Shown here: positions 27,272 through 35,793 of the stretch, in pieces
How positions within the stretch are numbered: position 1 is the first letter of the stretch
Layout of the letters: each line of letters starts with the position of its first letter
Assembly (NCBI RefSeq): GCF_015500055.1
Contig: NZ_CP045492.1
Span: forward strand, 1-64,000
Direction of reading: 5' to 3'
Source: Mesorhizobium sp. NBSH29
Lineage (GTDB): Bacteria > Pseudomonadota > Alphaproteobacteria > Rhizobiales > Rhizobiaceae
DNA length: 64,000 nucleotides
The notes under the pieces: model-generated
What the model was told of the DNA's origin: nothing
Databases searched by the model: none
What the model saw: the letters and a program-made list of their open reading frames with translations, nothing else
Translations under genes and position numbers: made by a program

Positions 27272-28039
27272 TCAGGCGTTACGCAGCTGTTCCAGCAATA
27301 TGTCTGCGACGAAGGCGGGCTCCTCCTCGGGCAGCATATGCCCAGCCCCAGCAATGACATGCCGTGCAAATGCGGGTGGCAAATCATCCGAATGGTGGAC
27401 CGGAAGAACCGCATCTAGACGACCCCATAGAACTGCCACAGGCATATTAAGCCGGGCAAGCCGGTCTCGAGGGATTACGCCTTGCCGTTCGTCGCGCGTA
27501 ATGGCTGCAGCCATGGCAACCAGCGTTGCGCTTTGTCCGGCAATGGCGCGCATGGCCACCAACTCTGTCACGGTCTTGTCTTGGACTGGATGTCGCCAGC
27601 CTGTCATCATCTCCAGGCAGGCTCGAATTTCTTCGGGTGCGTGTGCCGCAGCATAGCGTCGCAGCAGCCGGCCGTTGATCTCGTCGCCGAATCCGCCAGG
27701 CGCAAGCAACGTCAATGAGGCAATAAGTTCCGATGCAGAGAGTGCCATCAGCGCAGCAACTGCGCCACCCATCGAATGACCGGCAAGATGAATGCGTTCA
27801 ACCCCGCGCGCGTTGAGATCAGCCAGAATCGCTTTTGCCGCCAGCGTCGCCGGCCCCGCTTCCGGAAAATCTAGCGAGTCGCCATGGCCTGGAAGATCAT
27901 AAGTCAGCATCTGCGCGTGGCTTGCGAGCGCCGATGAAACAGCTTTCCATGCCAGACGGGTACTACCGAGACCATGCAGCAATACCAGTCTCTCAATGCC
28001 GTTTCCGGTCTCGCTGCAGCTTAATTGTCCGGATGCCAT
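27272..28039 (-). CDS. alpha/beta hydrolase
   Basis: This 255-aa alpha/beta hydrolase has the nucleophile elbow GHSMGG at about residues 92-97, an HGLGSTR oxyanion segment near 23, an acid in GRLDAVLP and the catalytic His in AGAGHMLPEEE. The layout resembles the acetoin dehydrogenase E2-like/3-oxoadipate lactonase-like hydrolases, but no specific substrate can be proposed. It follows the winged-helix/TPR gene by 29 bases on the same strand and may be co-transcribed. Confidence 0.9.
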   Translation of the reverse strand: MASGQLSCSETGNGIERLVLLHGLGSTRLAWKAVSSALASHAQMLTYDLPGHGDSLDFPEAGPATLAAKAILADLNARGVERIHLAGHSMGGAVAALMALSASELIASLTLLAPGGFGDEINGRLLRRYAAAHAPEEIRACLEMMTGWRHPVQDKTVTELVAMRAIAGQSATLVAMAAAITRDERQGVIPRDRLARLNMPVAVLWGRLDAVLPVHHSDDLPPAFARHVIAGAGHMLPEEEPAFVADILLEQLRNA

Positions 28040-28068
28040 GCGCGCCCTGTATCGTACGATGTCATGCT

Positions 28069-29823
28069 TCAGCTGTTTCCGCCAAGTCCAGCAATTCGCA
28101 GCGATCGAGTGAACCTGTCAGCCAGTGCCGGTGGGTAGTTCGCTTTCAAAAAGTAGCCCTGCGGGTCGGCAGAGAAACCAGGGTCCAAAGCTTCTAATTG
28201 CCTGGCAAGATAGCGGCATGTCACGAAGTCTGAAGCATTGTACGCAACCACCAGCCTTGCAGCGAGATACGGAGAGCGTTTGATAGTCATGAGACCGTCC
28301 GCTGCCTGAGCCGCTCCTCTTAGATCGTCCAGCATGTATTGGCCTAGAAACAATCCATAATCCCACCACGGCGCATGCGCACTCGTCAGGTCCACGGCTC
28401 GCTTCATAAGTGCTACACCCTCTGCATAAGCACCTGAAAAAACAAGTGAATTGGCGTAGGCCGCCGCCATGCTGAGATCAAATGTGTTGAGCTCGTAGGC
28501 TTTCTTCATCCATCGCATCGATTCTTCCGCGGTACCTGCACGTGAGTTGATAAAGCCATATGCGCGATGGGAGTACGGACTGGTCGGGCCCATCAGAACG
28601 CTGTTTCGAGCCAACTCCATGGCTTGCTCGGCAGTAGCATCGCGCGGATAAAAGTACCCATCGGTCACTGTCTTGAGATGTAAGGCCGCCATTTCGGAAT
28701 AGACGAGCGGCGATTTGGTCCCAGCAGCAATTAGCCTCTCAAAACATTTGTACGCTTTCAGATGGCCTTCCGCCGTCTGGTTGAGATAAAAGTCGTCATT
28801 CAACAGCAAACAGTTTGTAAGGCCAAGCTGCAGATTGTTCTGTTCGATATGAGAGTAGAGAATTCCCGAAGCGGGGATGGTCGCGCTGAGCATTGCGGCT
28901 ACCTGGTCATCGAGTGTGAGTGCAATCTCCGCAGCTGAGAAAGTTCGCGAAAGCAGGACTTTACTGCTTGCCTCATGCTGAAGTTCGGCAACCACGCTGC
29001 CTGACTCTGCACCGTCACTTAGTTCAAACACGAAATTAAGCTTACTGGAAAACTCGTCCACCGGGGGAGAAGCAATAAACGCTACGGTATCGAATCCGGA
29101 TAAACCACGCCTCAATACTAATTCCACGCGTCTGGTTTCCTGATCCGGATGCGTTACCCGGACGAAAACCGTCGGCAAGGTTTCGATAGCGATTCTGTCG
29201 ATGGCTGCCAGAGCCCGCGCTGGCTTGCCGGTCGCCGCTGTGACGATCTCGCTCGTCGCCGGAGGGGCGGCTTGATAGAGGATGAATCCCAACGCCACCA
29301 CAACCATAGATACCGCGAACCATATCATCCGCAATTGAGTGAGAATTTGAATTTCCGGTAGCCGCGCTCCCCTCGTAGCTTGGAGCGCCACGGGGTGCCC
29401 GCCAACGATGCCGACCAGCCCTATGCCACCTCTCTCCTCGCTAAATTTGATAGGTTCGAGATTACTTTCAGTTTGGGGCAGCGTCCTAATCTCGTATTCC
29501 GGAACATAGCTGCCTCTAGGAACTGAGATCCTGATTTTTTCGGCAGCTCCCTCAGATGCATAATAGTGCGACAGCAAATCGCGAAGCCGACCTGCCTGCA
29601 CCCTGACTACGGAATCTGTTGCGGGATCAAACTCTTCATCTTTACCGAACACGTCGACAGCGATGGAGTACCCTTTAAGACGATCAGCCTCGCCAGCCTG
29701 CTCTCGATCAACGAGATACTGAATAAACATGCGCGCTCGTTCAGAGCGTGAAAATGTTTCACTGGCGAGAAGTCTGTCGAGAGTCTCGCGCACTGCGGGG
29801 GCGGCAGGCGTATTCTGTTGCAA
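28069..29823 (-). CDS. winged-helix/transmembrane/TPR protein, putative membrane-bound regulator
   Basis: This 584-aa protein has three parts. Residues about 1-112 look like the OmpR-like winged-helix domain found at the N-terminus of some adenylate cyclase-like and TPR proteins (FDPATDSVVRVQAGRLRDLL and VPRGSYVPEYEI). One membrane helix is at about 165-186. The C-terminal 270 residues are helical repeats of TPR type (YGFINSRAGTAEESMRWMKK). The order resembles CadC-type one-component regulators, with DNA binding inside and sensing outside. This is inference. No direct target is visible. Confidence 0.82.
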   Translation of the reverse strand: MQQNTPAAPAVRETLDRLLASETFSRSERARMFIQYLVDREQAGEADRLKGYSIAVDVFGKDEEFDPATDSVVRVQAGRLRDLLSHYYASEGAAEKIRISVPRGSYVPEYEIRTLPQTESNLEPIKFSEERGGIGLVGIVGGHPVALQATRGARLPEIQILTQLRMIWFAVSMVVVALGFILYQAAPPATSEIVTAATGKPARALAAIDRIAIETLPTVFVRVTHPDQETRRVELVLRRGLSGFDTVAFIASPPVDEFSSKLNFVFELSDGAESGSVVAELQHEASSKVLLSRTFSAAEIALTLDDQVAAMLSATIPASGILYSHIEQNNLQLGLTNCLLLNDDFYLNQTAEGHLKAYKCFERLIAAGTKSPLVYSEMAALHLKTVTDGYFYPRDATAEQAMELARNSVLMGPTSPYSHRAYGFINSRAGTAEESMRWMKKAYELNTFDLSMAAAYANSLVFSGAYAEGVALMKRAVDLTSAHAPWWDYGLFLGQYMLDDLRGAAQAADGLMTIKRSPYLAARLVVAYNASDFVTCRYLARQLEALDPGFSADPQGYFLKANYPPALADRFTRSLRIAGLGGNS

Positions 29824-29970
29824 GCGTCGAACCTTTCGATACGAGCATAGTGATCATACCGCGTAAGTCGACCTGCACAAGCAGATGCACGGGCTGATAC
29901 ATAGAAACCAGCCCAACCGAATACCGGGCCGGTGTATTTTCCCAAATTTTTTCTTAATTCAGCGTCAGCA

Positions 29971-31668
29971 CTACCTTAACACGCGATTCGCAGAAGATAC
30001 AACCGCCTCCAAGGAGGCCGCTACAATGTTGGTGTTGATGCCCGCACCAAAAATGCGGCCTCCAGGATGAACCATTTCCATGTAGCTGATGGCCGCCGCA
30101 TTCGATCCGCGATGCAACGAATGTTCGGAATAGTCCTGGACGGATAGCTCGATCCCGATATGCCGCGACAACGCATCGACAAAGCCGTCAATCGGCCCCG
30201 TGCCCGATCCCGTGATGGTTACCAACGTACCATTGTCGAGAATGGTGGCTTCTAATATCCGCTGCCCCTTGCGCTCCGTATCGGGATAGGTGTGGTGGTC
30301 GAGAAAACGGAAACGCCCATCAGGCTGCTCGACATAGATCTCGATGAAGCGTTCATAGATACGCTGTGCAGTGACTTCTTTGCCCTCAGAATCCGTGATC
30401 GATTGGATTTCCTGACTGAATTCCACCTGTAGGCTTCGCGGCAGGTTGAGGCCGTAGTCAGTCTGCAGAATGTAGGCGATGCCGCCTTTTCCCGACTGCG
30501 AGTTGATGCGGATGATCGCCTCATAGCTGCGCCCGACATCGGCCGGATCGATCGGCAGATAGGGCACCTCCCAGTGGGGGGTGTTGGCCACCTTCAGGGC
30601 CTTCATGCCCTTGTTGATGGCATCCTGATGCGAACCCGAAAAGGCCGTGTAGACCAGCTCTCCAACATAGGGATGTCGTTCTGGTATCTTCAGCTGGTTT
30701 GAATATTCGTAGACATCTTTCATCCGGTTGATGTCTGAACAATCAAGCTCGGGGTCGATACCCTGAGTGTACAAGTTAAGGGCCAGCGTGACGATATCGA
30801 CATTGCCGGTACGTTCGCCATTGCCAAACAGCGTGCCCTCCACCCGATCCGCCCCTGCCATAAGACCGAGTTCTGTTGCGGCAATTCCGGTACCCCGGTC
30901 ATTGTGCGGGTGCAACGAGATAATCAGGTTTTCGCGGTTATCCAGATTTCGGATCATCCACTCGATCCGGTCCGCGTAGATGTTGGGTGTTGACGCTTCC
31001 ACCGTCGAGGGCAGGTTGAGGATCAGTTTGTTGTCAGCGCTCGGCTTCACCACTTCGGCCACGGCATTGCTGATCTCTAGCGCCACTTCCAGTTCGGTCC
31101 CGGTAAAACTCTCTGGCGAATACTGGAAGCGGTAGTCGCCCCCTGCCTTGGCGGCCTTGTCCATAATCATCTTGGCAGCATCTGTTGCGATGCGGATAAT
31201 GCCGGGTACATCTTTCCCAAACACCACGCGGCGCTGCAATTCGCTGGTGGAATTGTAGAAGTGGATGATCGGGCTTTTGGCCCCCTCCACCGCTTCGAAC
31301 GTCCTCTCGATCAGTTCGGAGCGACACTGGACCAGCACCTGAAGATCGACAGAATCGGGGATGTTGGCGGTCTCAATGCACCAACGAGCAAAATCGAAAT
31401 CGGTTTGCGATGCAGACGGAAAGCCAACCTCAATTTCTTTGAACCCCATTTGGAGGAGCAATTGGAACATCCGCGCCTTGCGATCATGCCCCATCGGATC
31501 GACTAATGCCTGGTTTCCGTCACGCAGGTCGACGGAACACCAGACTGGTGCCTTGGTGATGCTGTTTTCCGGCCATGTGCGGTCTTTGAGCCCTACTGCT
31601 GGATAAGGCAGGTACTTGGTTGCAGCGTTGGGCATCCCAGCTGAGCGAATTTCGGCTCGATCGTTCAT
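29971..31668 (-). CDS. leuA: 2-isopropylmalate synthase
   Basis: This enzyme condenses acetyl-CoA with 2-ketoisovalerate, the first step of leucine synthesis. It has 565 aa, the long form with a C-terminal LeuA regulatory domain (from about 430) that binds leucine. The active-site VDLRDGNQALVDPM near residue 46 and the metal-binding SLHPHNDRGTG near 253 are present. GGAG lies 8 bases before the ATG. The leader region upstream (31757-31920) may hold a leucine attenuator. Confidence 0.96.
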   Translation of the reverse strand: MNDRAEIRSAGMPNAATKYLPYPAVGLKDRTWPENSITKAPVWCSVDLRDGNQALVDPMGHDRKARMFQLLLQMGFKEIEVGFPSASQTDFDFARWCIETANIPDSVDLQVLVQCRSELIERTFEAVEGAKSPIIHFYNSTSELQRRVVFGKDVPGIIRIATDAAKMIMDKAAKAGGDYRFQYSPESFTGTELEVALEISNAVAEVVKPSADNKLILNLPSTVEASTPNIYADRIEWMIRNLDNRENLIISLHPHNDRGTGIAATELGLMAGADRVEGTLFGNGERTGNVDIVTLALNLYTQGIDPELDCSDINRMKDVYEYSNQLKIPERHPYVGELVYTAFSGSHQDAINKGMKALKVANTPHWEVPYLPIDPADVGRSYEAIIRINSQSGKGGIAYILQTDYGLNLPRSLQVEFSQEIQSITDSEGKEVTAQRIYERFIEIYVEQPDGRFRFLDHHTYPDTERKGQRILEATILDNGTLVTITGSGTGPIDGFVDALSRHIGIELSVQDYSEHSLHRGSNAAAISYMEMVHPGGRIFGAGINTNIVAASLEAVVSSANRVLR

Positions 31669-31756
31669 CGTTTGGTCTCCAGGCGGCTAACCAAGGGTAT
31701 GTTTCCCATAGCGAAGCAGCGCCATTATTGAAGGTCTTGGGGTAAATTTGGTTGGC

Positions 31757-31801
31757 AAGGAGCATCGGCCCGTGCGGCTCATCGACCGCCGGGTGCCCCT
31801 T
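31757..31801 (-). promoter_or_regulatory. long stem-loop in the leuA leader, candidate attenuator
   Basis: Downstream of a short frame with five Leu codons out of six, the RNA can form a long imperfect hairpin: outer 8-bp arms 31794-31801 and 31757-31764 (one G-U), then CCCG/CGGG (31790-31793 with 31769-31772) and GCGG/CCGC (31786-31789 with 31774-31777). A shorter competing pair, GGCTC with GAGCC, could exclude it. No U-run follows, so this may control translation or Rho-dependent termination. Confidence 0.4.
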
Positions 31802-31920
31802 CAGCGAGCCCGACGATCGCCGGTAAGGACGAGCAGAAGCAGGCCGGCAGACAGCGCACGCAGCGTCTCGCCCGCAAAAGCGGATGGACGGCTGATCATG
31901 AGCTGGCGGCGCATATACAT
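31801..31920 (-). CDS. candidate leucine leader peptide upstream of leuA
   Basis: This 39-codon frame is too short for usual gene calls. Codons 27-32 are CTG CTT CTG CTC GTC CTT, giving LLLLVL (31825-31842), 133 bases after the presumed leader start area and 24 bases before the outer arm of a long hairpin. That is the layout expected of a leucine-responsive leader. The Leu run is itself flanked by a GCCGG/CCGGC pair. There is no strong ribosome binding site, and the length exceeds classic leaders, so I keep the call tentative. Confidence 0.42.
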   Translation of the reverse strand: MYMRRQLMISRPSAFAGETLRALSAGLLLLVLTGDRRAR

Positions 31921-31969
31921 TGGTCAATCTCTACAGAAGCAGCGTTGCCGGCGCAAGCCCACCATTACC

Positions 31970-32291
31970 TCAATCCTTGATCAGGCGGGCCACCAGCCTT
32001 GAAATCGGCGGTCCGCCGATAAGTACAAACAGGAAGCGTGCGAATTGCAGTGCCATGATGAATGACACATCGACCGTCTTGGATGCGGCGGAGATGATCG
32101 CTATCGAATCCATACCTCATGCACAAGTAGCCATGCGAGGCCCCCGCAAGCACTACTGTACCAAAAAGCATCCAGTCGGAGCCTAATAACACGATGATCT
32201 GCGGCGATAGAGATGATCCGATGAGAACCCCCACAATCGCCTGAGCCGCGCTGAAGGCGAACGATGGCAATCTGATTGTTCCACCTTGCGT
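31970..32291 (-). pseudogene. remnant of an AbrB-family membrane transporter
   Basis: Two pieces of an AbrB-family (TIGR03082-type) membrane protein are joined. The first, in one frame from about 32291, reads LPSFAFSAAQAIVGVLIGSS and on to WMLFGTVVLAG, matching the early part of E. coli AbrB. The second, in the next frame from about 32113, reads MDSIAIISAASKTVDVSFIM and on to a TGA at 31970, matching the last 45 residues. The central 200 or so residues and the N-terminus are missing and the frame changes at the join. The gene cannot be functional. Confidence 0.75.
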
Positions 32292-32383
32292 TTCAACACA
32301 AGGATGGCAGTTCGAAACCTTGTTAACGACTCCCACGGCGCGTTTGAAGCAGGATATCTTGCGCTACGACGAAATCGTTACCT

Positions 32384-33295
32384 TCAGGCGAATGGCACCG
32401 CTGTGGTACCGAGCGGAAGCTTTGCCTCATCGTCGGGTTCGACATGGATGGTAATTCGAGAGCCCGGAATGTCGGCTTTCAGCGCGTCCTCAATCCGGTC
32501 GCAGATGGCGTGGCTTTCGCCGACTGTCATGCCGGCGTCGACCACCAGATGAAATTCGATAAAAGTCGCACGCCCGGCAAGCCGCGTCTTCAGGTCGTGC
32601 ACCTCGAGCGCGCCGCTTGAACTGACTGAAATAATATCCCGAATACGAAAATGCGCTTCCTTGTCGACCGCCACATCCATCAGCCCGCTGACGGACGAAC
32701 CAATGACTTTCCACCCCTGCCAGAGAATATTGAGTGCAACGATAATCGCCAATAATGGATCGAGCACTGCCCAGCCGGTCACCACAGCGCCTACCAGACC
32801 GACTATGACGCCAACCGACGTGACAACATCGGTCATGATATGCTGTCCATCGGCAATCAACGCCGGAGACCGTTCCTTGCGGCCATTGTTCAGTAGCACC
32901 AGCGCCCAAGCGAGGTTGATCGCAGTCGCCAGACCATTGATCAGGAGCCCGGCCCACGGCCTGTCGAGTATCTGCGGAGCGTCCCAGGCCTGCCAGGCAG
33001 CGGCCAGAATGAGAAGCGCGGCCACGACGATGAGAACGCCCTCGAGCACAGCTGAAAAATATTCAGCCTTGTGATGGCCGAACGGATGTTCATCATCCGC
33101 CGGCTTATGGCTTAGGTGGATGGCGTAGAGCGCTGCGCCGGATGCGATCACGTTGACGATTGATTCAAGTGCATCCGAAAATAGCGCCACCGAACCGGTG
33201 ATCCACCAAGCCGCTGACTTGATGGAGAACACCACCAAGGCGATGCCAATGGACCACGCTGCAAGACGGGCCACTCTGTGGTTGGAAACTGACAT
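32384..33295 (-). CDS. cation diffusion facilitator family transporter
   Basis: This is a CDF-type metal/proton antiporter of the inner membrane, 303 aa. It has about six helices, with the metal-site motifs SDALESIVNV (helix II) and ADGQHIMTDVVTSVGV (helix V), and a cytoplasmic C-terminal domain (HVEPDDEA near the end). The start at ATG 33295 fits family homology; the longer frame is antisense/overlapping trpE(G). It lies 52 bases downstream of trpE(G) on the same strand and could be read through from it. The metal is unknown. Confidence 0.92.
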   Translation of the reverse strand: MSVSNHRVARLAAWSIGIALVVFSIKSAAWWITGSVALFSDALESIVNVIASGAALYAIHLSHKPADDEHPFGHHKAEYFSAVLEGVLIVVAALLILAAAWQAWDAPQILDRPWAGLLINGLATAINLAWALVLLNNGRKERSPALIADGQHIMTDVVTSVGVIVGLVGAVVTGWAVLDPLLAIIVALNILWQGWKVIGSSVSGLMDVAVDKEAHFRIRDIISVSSSGALEVHDLKTRLAGRATFIEFHLVVDAGMTVGESHAICDRIEDALKADIPGSRITIHVEPDDEAKLPLGTTAVPFA

Positions 33296-33347
33296 GGTAA
33301 GGTACCCAGCAGTCAGGAACGCTTGGCCGCGCTGTGGACGAAGCGGC

Positions 33348-35537
33348 TCATGCCGCCTTTTCCTTGGCTTTCCGTGGCAGGTGCGCCACCACATTTTCAA
33401 TGATGCGCATCCCAGCATTGTGGCCAAGCGTCATGATCGATTCCGGATGGAACTGAACTGCTACCACCGGTTCATTGCGATGTTCAATTGCCATGATAAC
33501 TCCGTCGTCGGTGTCGGCGGTCACGACAAAATCATCAGGCAAACGAGCCGGGTCGGCAAAGATCGAATGGTAGCGGCCAACTGTAATTTCGGTGGGCAAT
33601 CCCGAAAACAGCACACCCTGCTTCTGCACGCGAATCCGCGAAGGCTTGCCATGCATCGGAATGTGCAACTGCCTCAACTCACCGCCATAAGCTTCTGCCA
33701 GCGCCTGTAACCCGAGGCACACACCGAATATTGGAAGCTTACGCACCCGCGCCTGCTTGATGGTTGCCGCACAATTAAAGTCCTTTGGCGTGCCGGGACC
33801 AGGCGAAAGAACCACGAGATCCGGATTCAGCCGGTCAAAAACCTCATCGGGTACAGGAGTACGAACGGTGGAGACCTTGGCGCCCGTCTGACGAAAATAA
33901 TTCGCCAACGTATGAACAAAACTGTCTTCATGGTCGACCAGCAGAATATTGACACCGACGCCCACCTGCGCGGAGCCCTGCTCTTGGCCCGCGGTGTTAC
34001 CTGCGCGTGCATCGCGAATGGCAGAGATCATTGCGGACGCTTTCAGTTCGGTTTCCGCTTCTTCTTCTTCAGGAATGGAATCATACAACAGAGTGGCACC
34101 GGCGCGAACCTCTGCGATGCCGTCCTTGATGCGAATTGTACGCAGCGTCAGACCGGTATTCAGATCGCCGTTAAAATGCACCATGCCGATGGCTCCGCCA
34201 TACCATGCGCGTGGGCTCTTTTCGTTCTCTTCAATAAACCGCATAGCCCAGAGTTTTGGCGCACCGGTCACCGTGACCGCCCAAGCATGCGAGAGAAACG
34301 CGTCGAACGCATCCATGTCTTCGCGTAGTCGCCCTTCGATGTGGTCCACGGTATGGATGAGCCGCGAATACATCTCGATCTGCCGACGCCCGATAACCCG
34401 AACAGAACCCGGCTCGCAGACCCGGCTCTTGTCGTTTCGGTCGACATCCGAGCACATGGTCAGCTCGGATTCGTCCTTCTTCGAGTTGAGCAGCTTGAGA
34501 ATCTGCTCACTGTCGGAGATGGCATCGTCGCCGCGTTTGATCGTTCCCGAAATTGGGCAGGTTTCCACACGCCTTCCATTGACCCGTACAAACATTTCTG
34601 GCGAGGCGCCGATAAGATATTCGCCTTCCCCGAGATTGATAAAGAAAGAATACGGTGATGGGTTAATCGTCTTCAGCCGGCGGCAGATATCTGACGGCAG
34701 GCTATCACAACGCTCTTGGAACATCTGGCCGGGGACGACTTCGAACAGATCACCGCGCTGGAAGCTGAGCTTCGCCTTGTCCACCAGCTTTGCATATTCA
34801 CTGGGCTGGTGGTCGCTGCGCGGCGGGATCTGGTCGGCAAGCTTGAACGGTTCTTCTGTTGCGTCGCGAAGCAGTCCCTCGGTGGAAAACCCGTCGCCCG
34901 CAAATTCATAGCGGTCGTGCCATGCCATCGCTGAATAATGGTCGACGACAAGGATTTCGTCCGGCAGGAAAAGCACCAGGTCGCGTTGACTCTCCTTGCG
35001 CTCAAGTTTGAAGTTTAACGGATCGAACTGAAAGGCAAGGTCGTAACCAAAAGCGCCGTAGAGGCCGAGATTAGCATCATTGGCTGTCTTGAAAAGTGCG
35101 GTAATCGCTCGAAGAACCGTAAACACCGAAGGCACGCGGCTACGCTCCTCCTCAGTGAACACGCGTCCCGGCTCGGCAATAGTGAGCCCAATCAAACACG
35201 GCTGCTCATGGGTGATTGTAAGTTCCTGCATCGGCCGCAGCGCATTGCCTATGAAAGGCAGCATCGCTGCGCCGCGCAGGTTGAGCGCTTCGATCTTCAT
35301 CACTCGTCCGCGCGCACTGATAACCAGAGGCGGATCAATGATGGCTGTATCCCAACGCGTGTATCGGCCCGGATACTCGTAATTTGAAGAGAAAACCGCC
35401 CCGCGCCGGCTGTTCAGTCCATCTATGTAGGTCTCGATCGCCTTATCGTACGGCGTCTCATGGCGCTGTCGGGTTATCGCCACACCCCCGGCGGTGACGA
35501 ACCGTTCTGCACCATTCTCAAGAAGTTCGACTGTCAT
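33348..35537 (-). CDS. trpE(G): anthranilate synthase, fused components I and II
   Basis: This enzyme turns chorismate and glutamine into anthranilate, the first step of tryptophan synthesis. It is a 729-aa fusion, as in rhizobia. The TrpE part runs to about residue 505 ([23 protein letters not shown]). The TrpG glutamine amidotransferase part follows, with the catalytic Cys in GVCLGLQ and His/Glu in QFHPES. I chose ATG 35537 with GGAG 6 bases upstream; ATG 35549 is in frame. It is preceded by the trpL attenuator. Confidence 0.96.
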   Translation of the reverse strand: MTVELLENGAERFVTAGGVAITRQRHETPYDKAIETYIDGLNSRRGAVFSSNYEYPGRYTRWDTAIIDPPLVISARGRVMKIEALNLRGAAMLPFIGNALRPMQELTITHEQPCLIGLTIAEPGRVFTEEERSRVPSVFTVLRAITALFKTANDANLGLYGAFGYDLAFQFDPLNFKLERKESQRDLVLFLPDEILVVDHYSAMAWHDRYEFAGDGFSTEGLLRDATEEPFKLADQIPPRSDHQPSEYAKLVDKAKLSFQRGDLFEVVPGQMFQERCDSLPSDICRRLKTINPSPYSFFINLGEGEYLIGASPEMFVRVNGRRVETCPISGTIKRGDDAISDSEQILKLLNSKKDESELTMCSDVDRNDKSRVCEPGSVRVIGRRQIEMYSRLIHTVDHIEGRLREDMDAFDAFLSHAWAVTVTGAPKLWAMRFIEENEKSPRAWYGGAIGMVHFNGDLNTGLTLRTIRIKDGIAEVRAGATLLYDSIPEEEEAETELKASAMISAIRDARAGNTAGQEQGSAQVGVGVNILLVDHEDSFVHTLANYFRQTGAKVSTVRTPVPDEVFDRLNPDLVVLSPGPGTPKDFNCAATIKQARVRKLPIFGVCLGLQALAEAYGGELRQLHIPMHGKPSRIRVQKQGVLFSGLPTEITVGRYHSIFADPARLPDDFVVTADTDDGVIMAIEHRNEPVVAVQFHPESIMTLGHNAGMRIIENVVAHLPRKAKEKAA

Positions 35538-35582
35538 GTCCGTCTCCATCTGTTTCCATTACGGACCCGGAAAGCCAGCTTA

Positions 35583-35615
35583 AAGAAAAAGGCCGCCCGG
35601 AAATCCGTTGCGGCC
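35583..35615 (-). terminator. trp attenuator terminator (regions 3:4)
   Basis: On the minus strand GGCCGC (35610-35615) pairs with GCGGCC (35591-35596), followed by TTTTTCTTT. It is a classical Rho-independent terminator between trpL and trpE(G). Region 3 can instead pair with GCGGCC of region 2 (35648-35653), giving the antiterminator. Confidence 0.88.
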
Positions 35616-35655
35616 ATTCTGAAATTCCACGCGCATGCGCTTTCGAAGGCCGCTG

Positions 35656-35700
35656 TTAGCTGGCCCACCACCACTTATTGCTGGTTGAAATCGAGATCAT
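35656..35700 (-). CDS. trpL: trp operon leader peptide with three tandem Trp codons
   Basis: This 14-codon frame reads MISISTSNKWWWAS and then TAA; the three TGG codons are at 35665-35673. Ribosome stalling there would free region 2 to pair with region 3 and prevent termination. In Sinorhizobium meliloti the corresponding leader also has 14 residues and three Trp, its mRNA is leaderless, and the attenuated RNA and peptide act in trans; whether this happens here is unknown. There is no clear Shine-Dalgarno, in line with a leaderless start. Confidence 0.88.
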   Translation of the reverse strand: MISISTSNKWWWAS

Positions 35701-35707
35701 TCCGAAT

Positions 35708-35736
35708 TCAATAGCGACGAACGGGACTGCGCGCAA
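35708..35736 (-). promoter_or_regulatory. putative trpL promoter
   Basis: A TTGCGC box (35731-35736) and a TATTGA box (35708-35713) are separated by 17 bases. The -10 box ends 7 bases before the A of the trpL ATG, so transcription would start at or near the start codon. Each box matches the consensus only at three of six bases. Confidence 0.4.
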
Positions 35737-35793
35737 CCGGATTTCAAACACTCGCCCGACAGGTTGTCATCTGCCCATCCGCACCGCCGCGCC

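Noticed and set aside
31520-31927. 135-codon frame overlapping the start of leuA
   Set aside because: Most of it is out of frame with leuA, which is clear. The relevant short frame in the leader is the one with the Leu run in another register.
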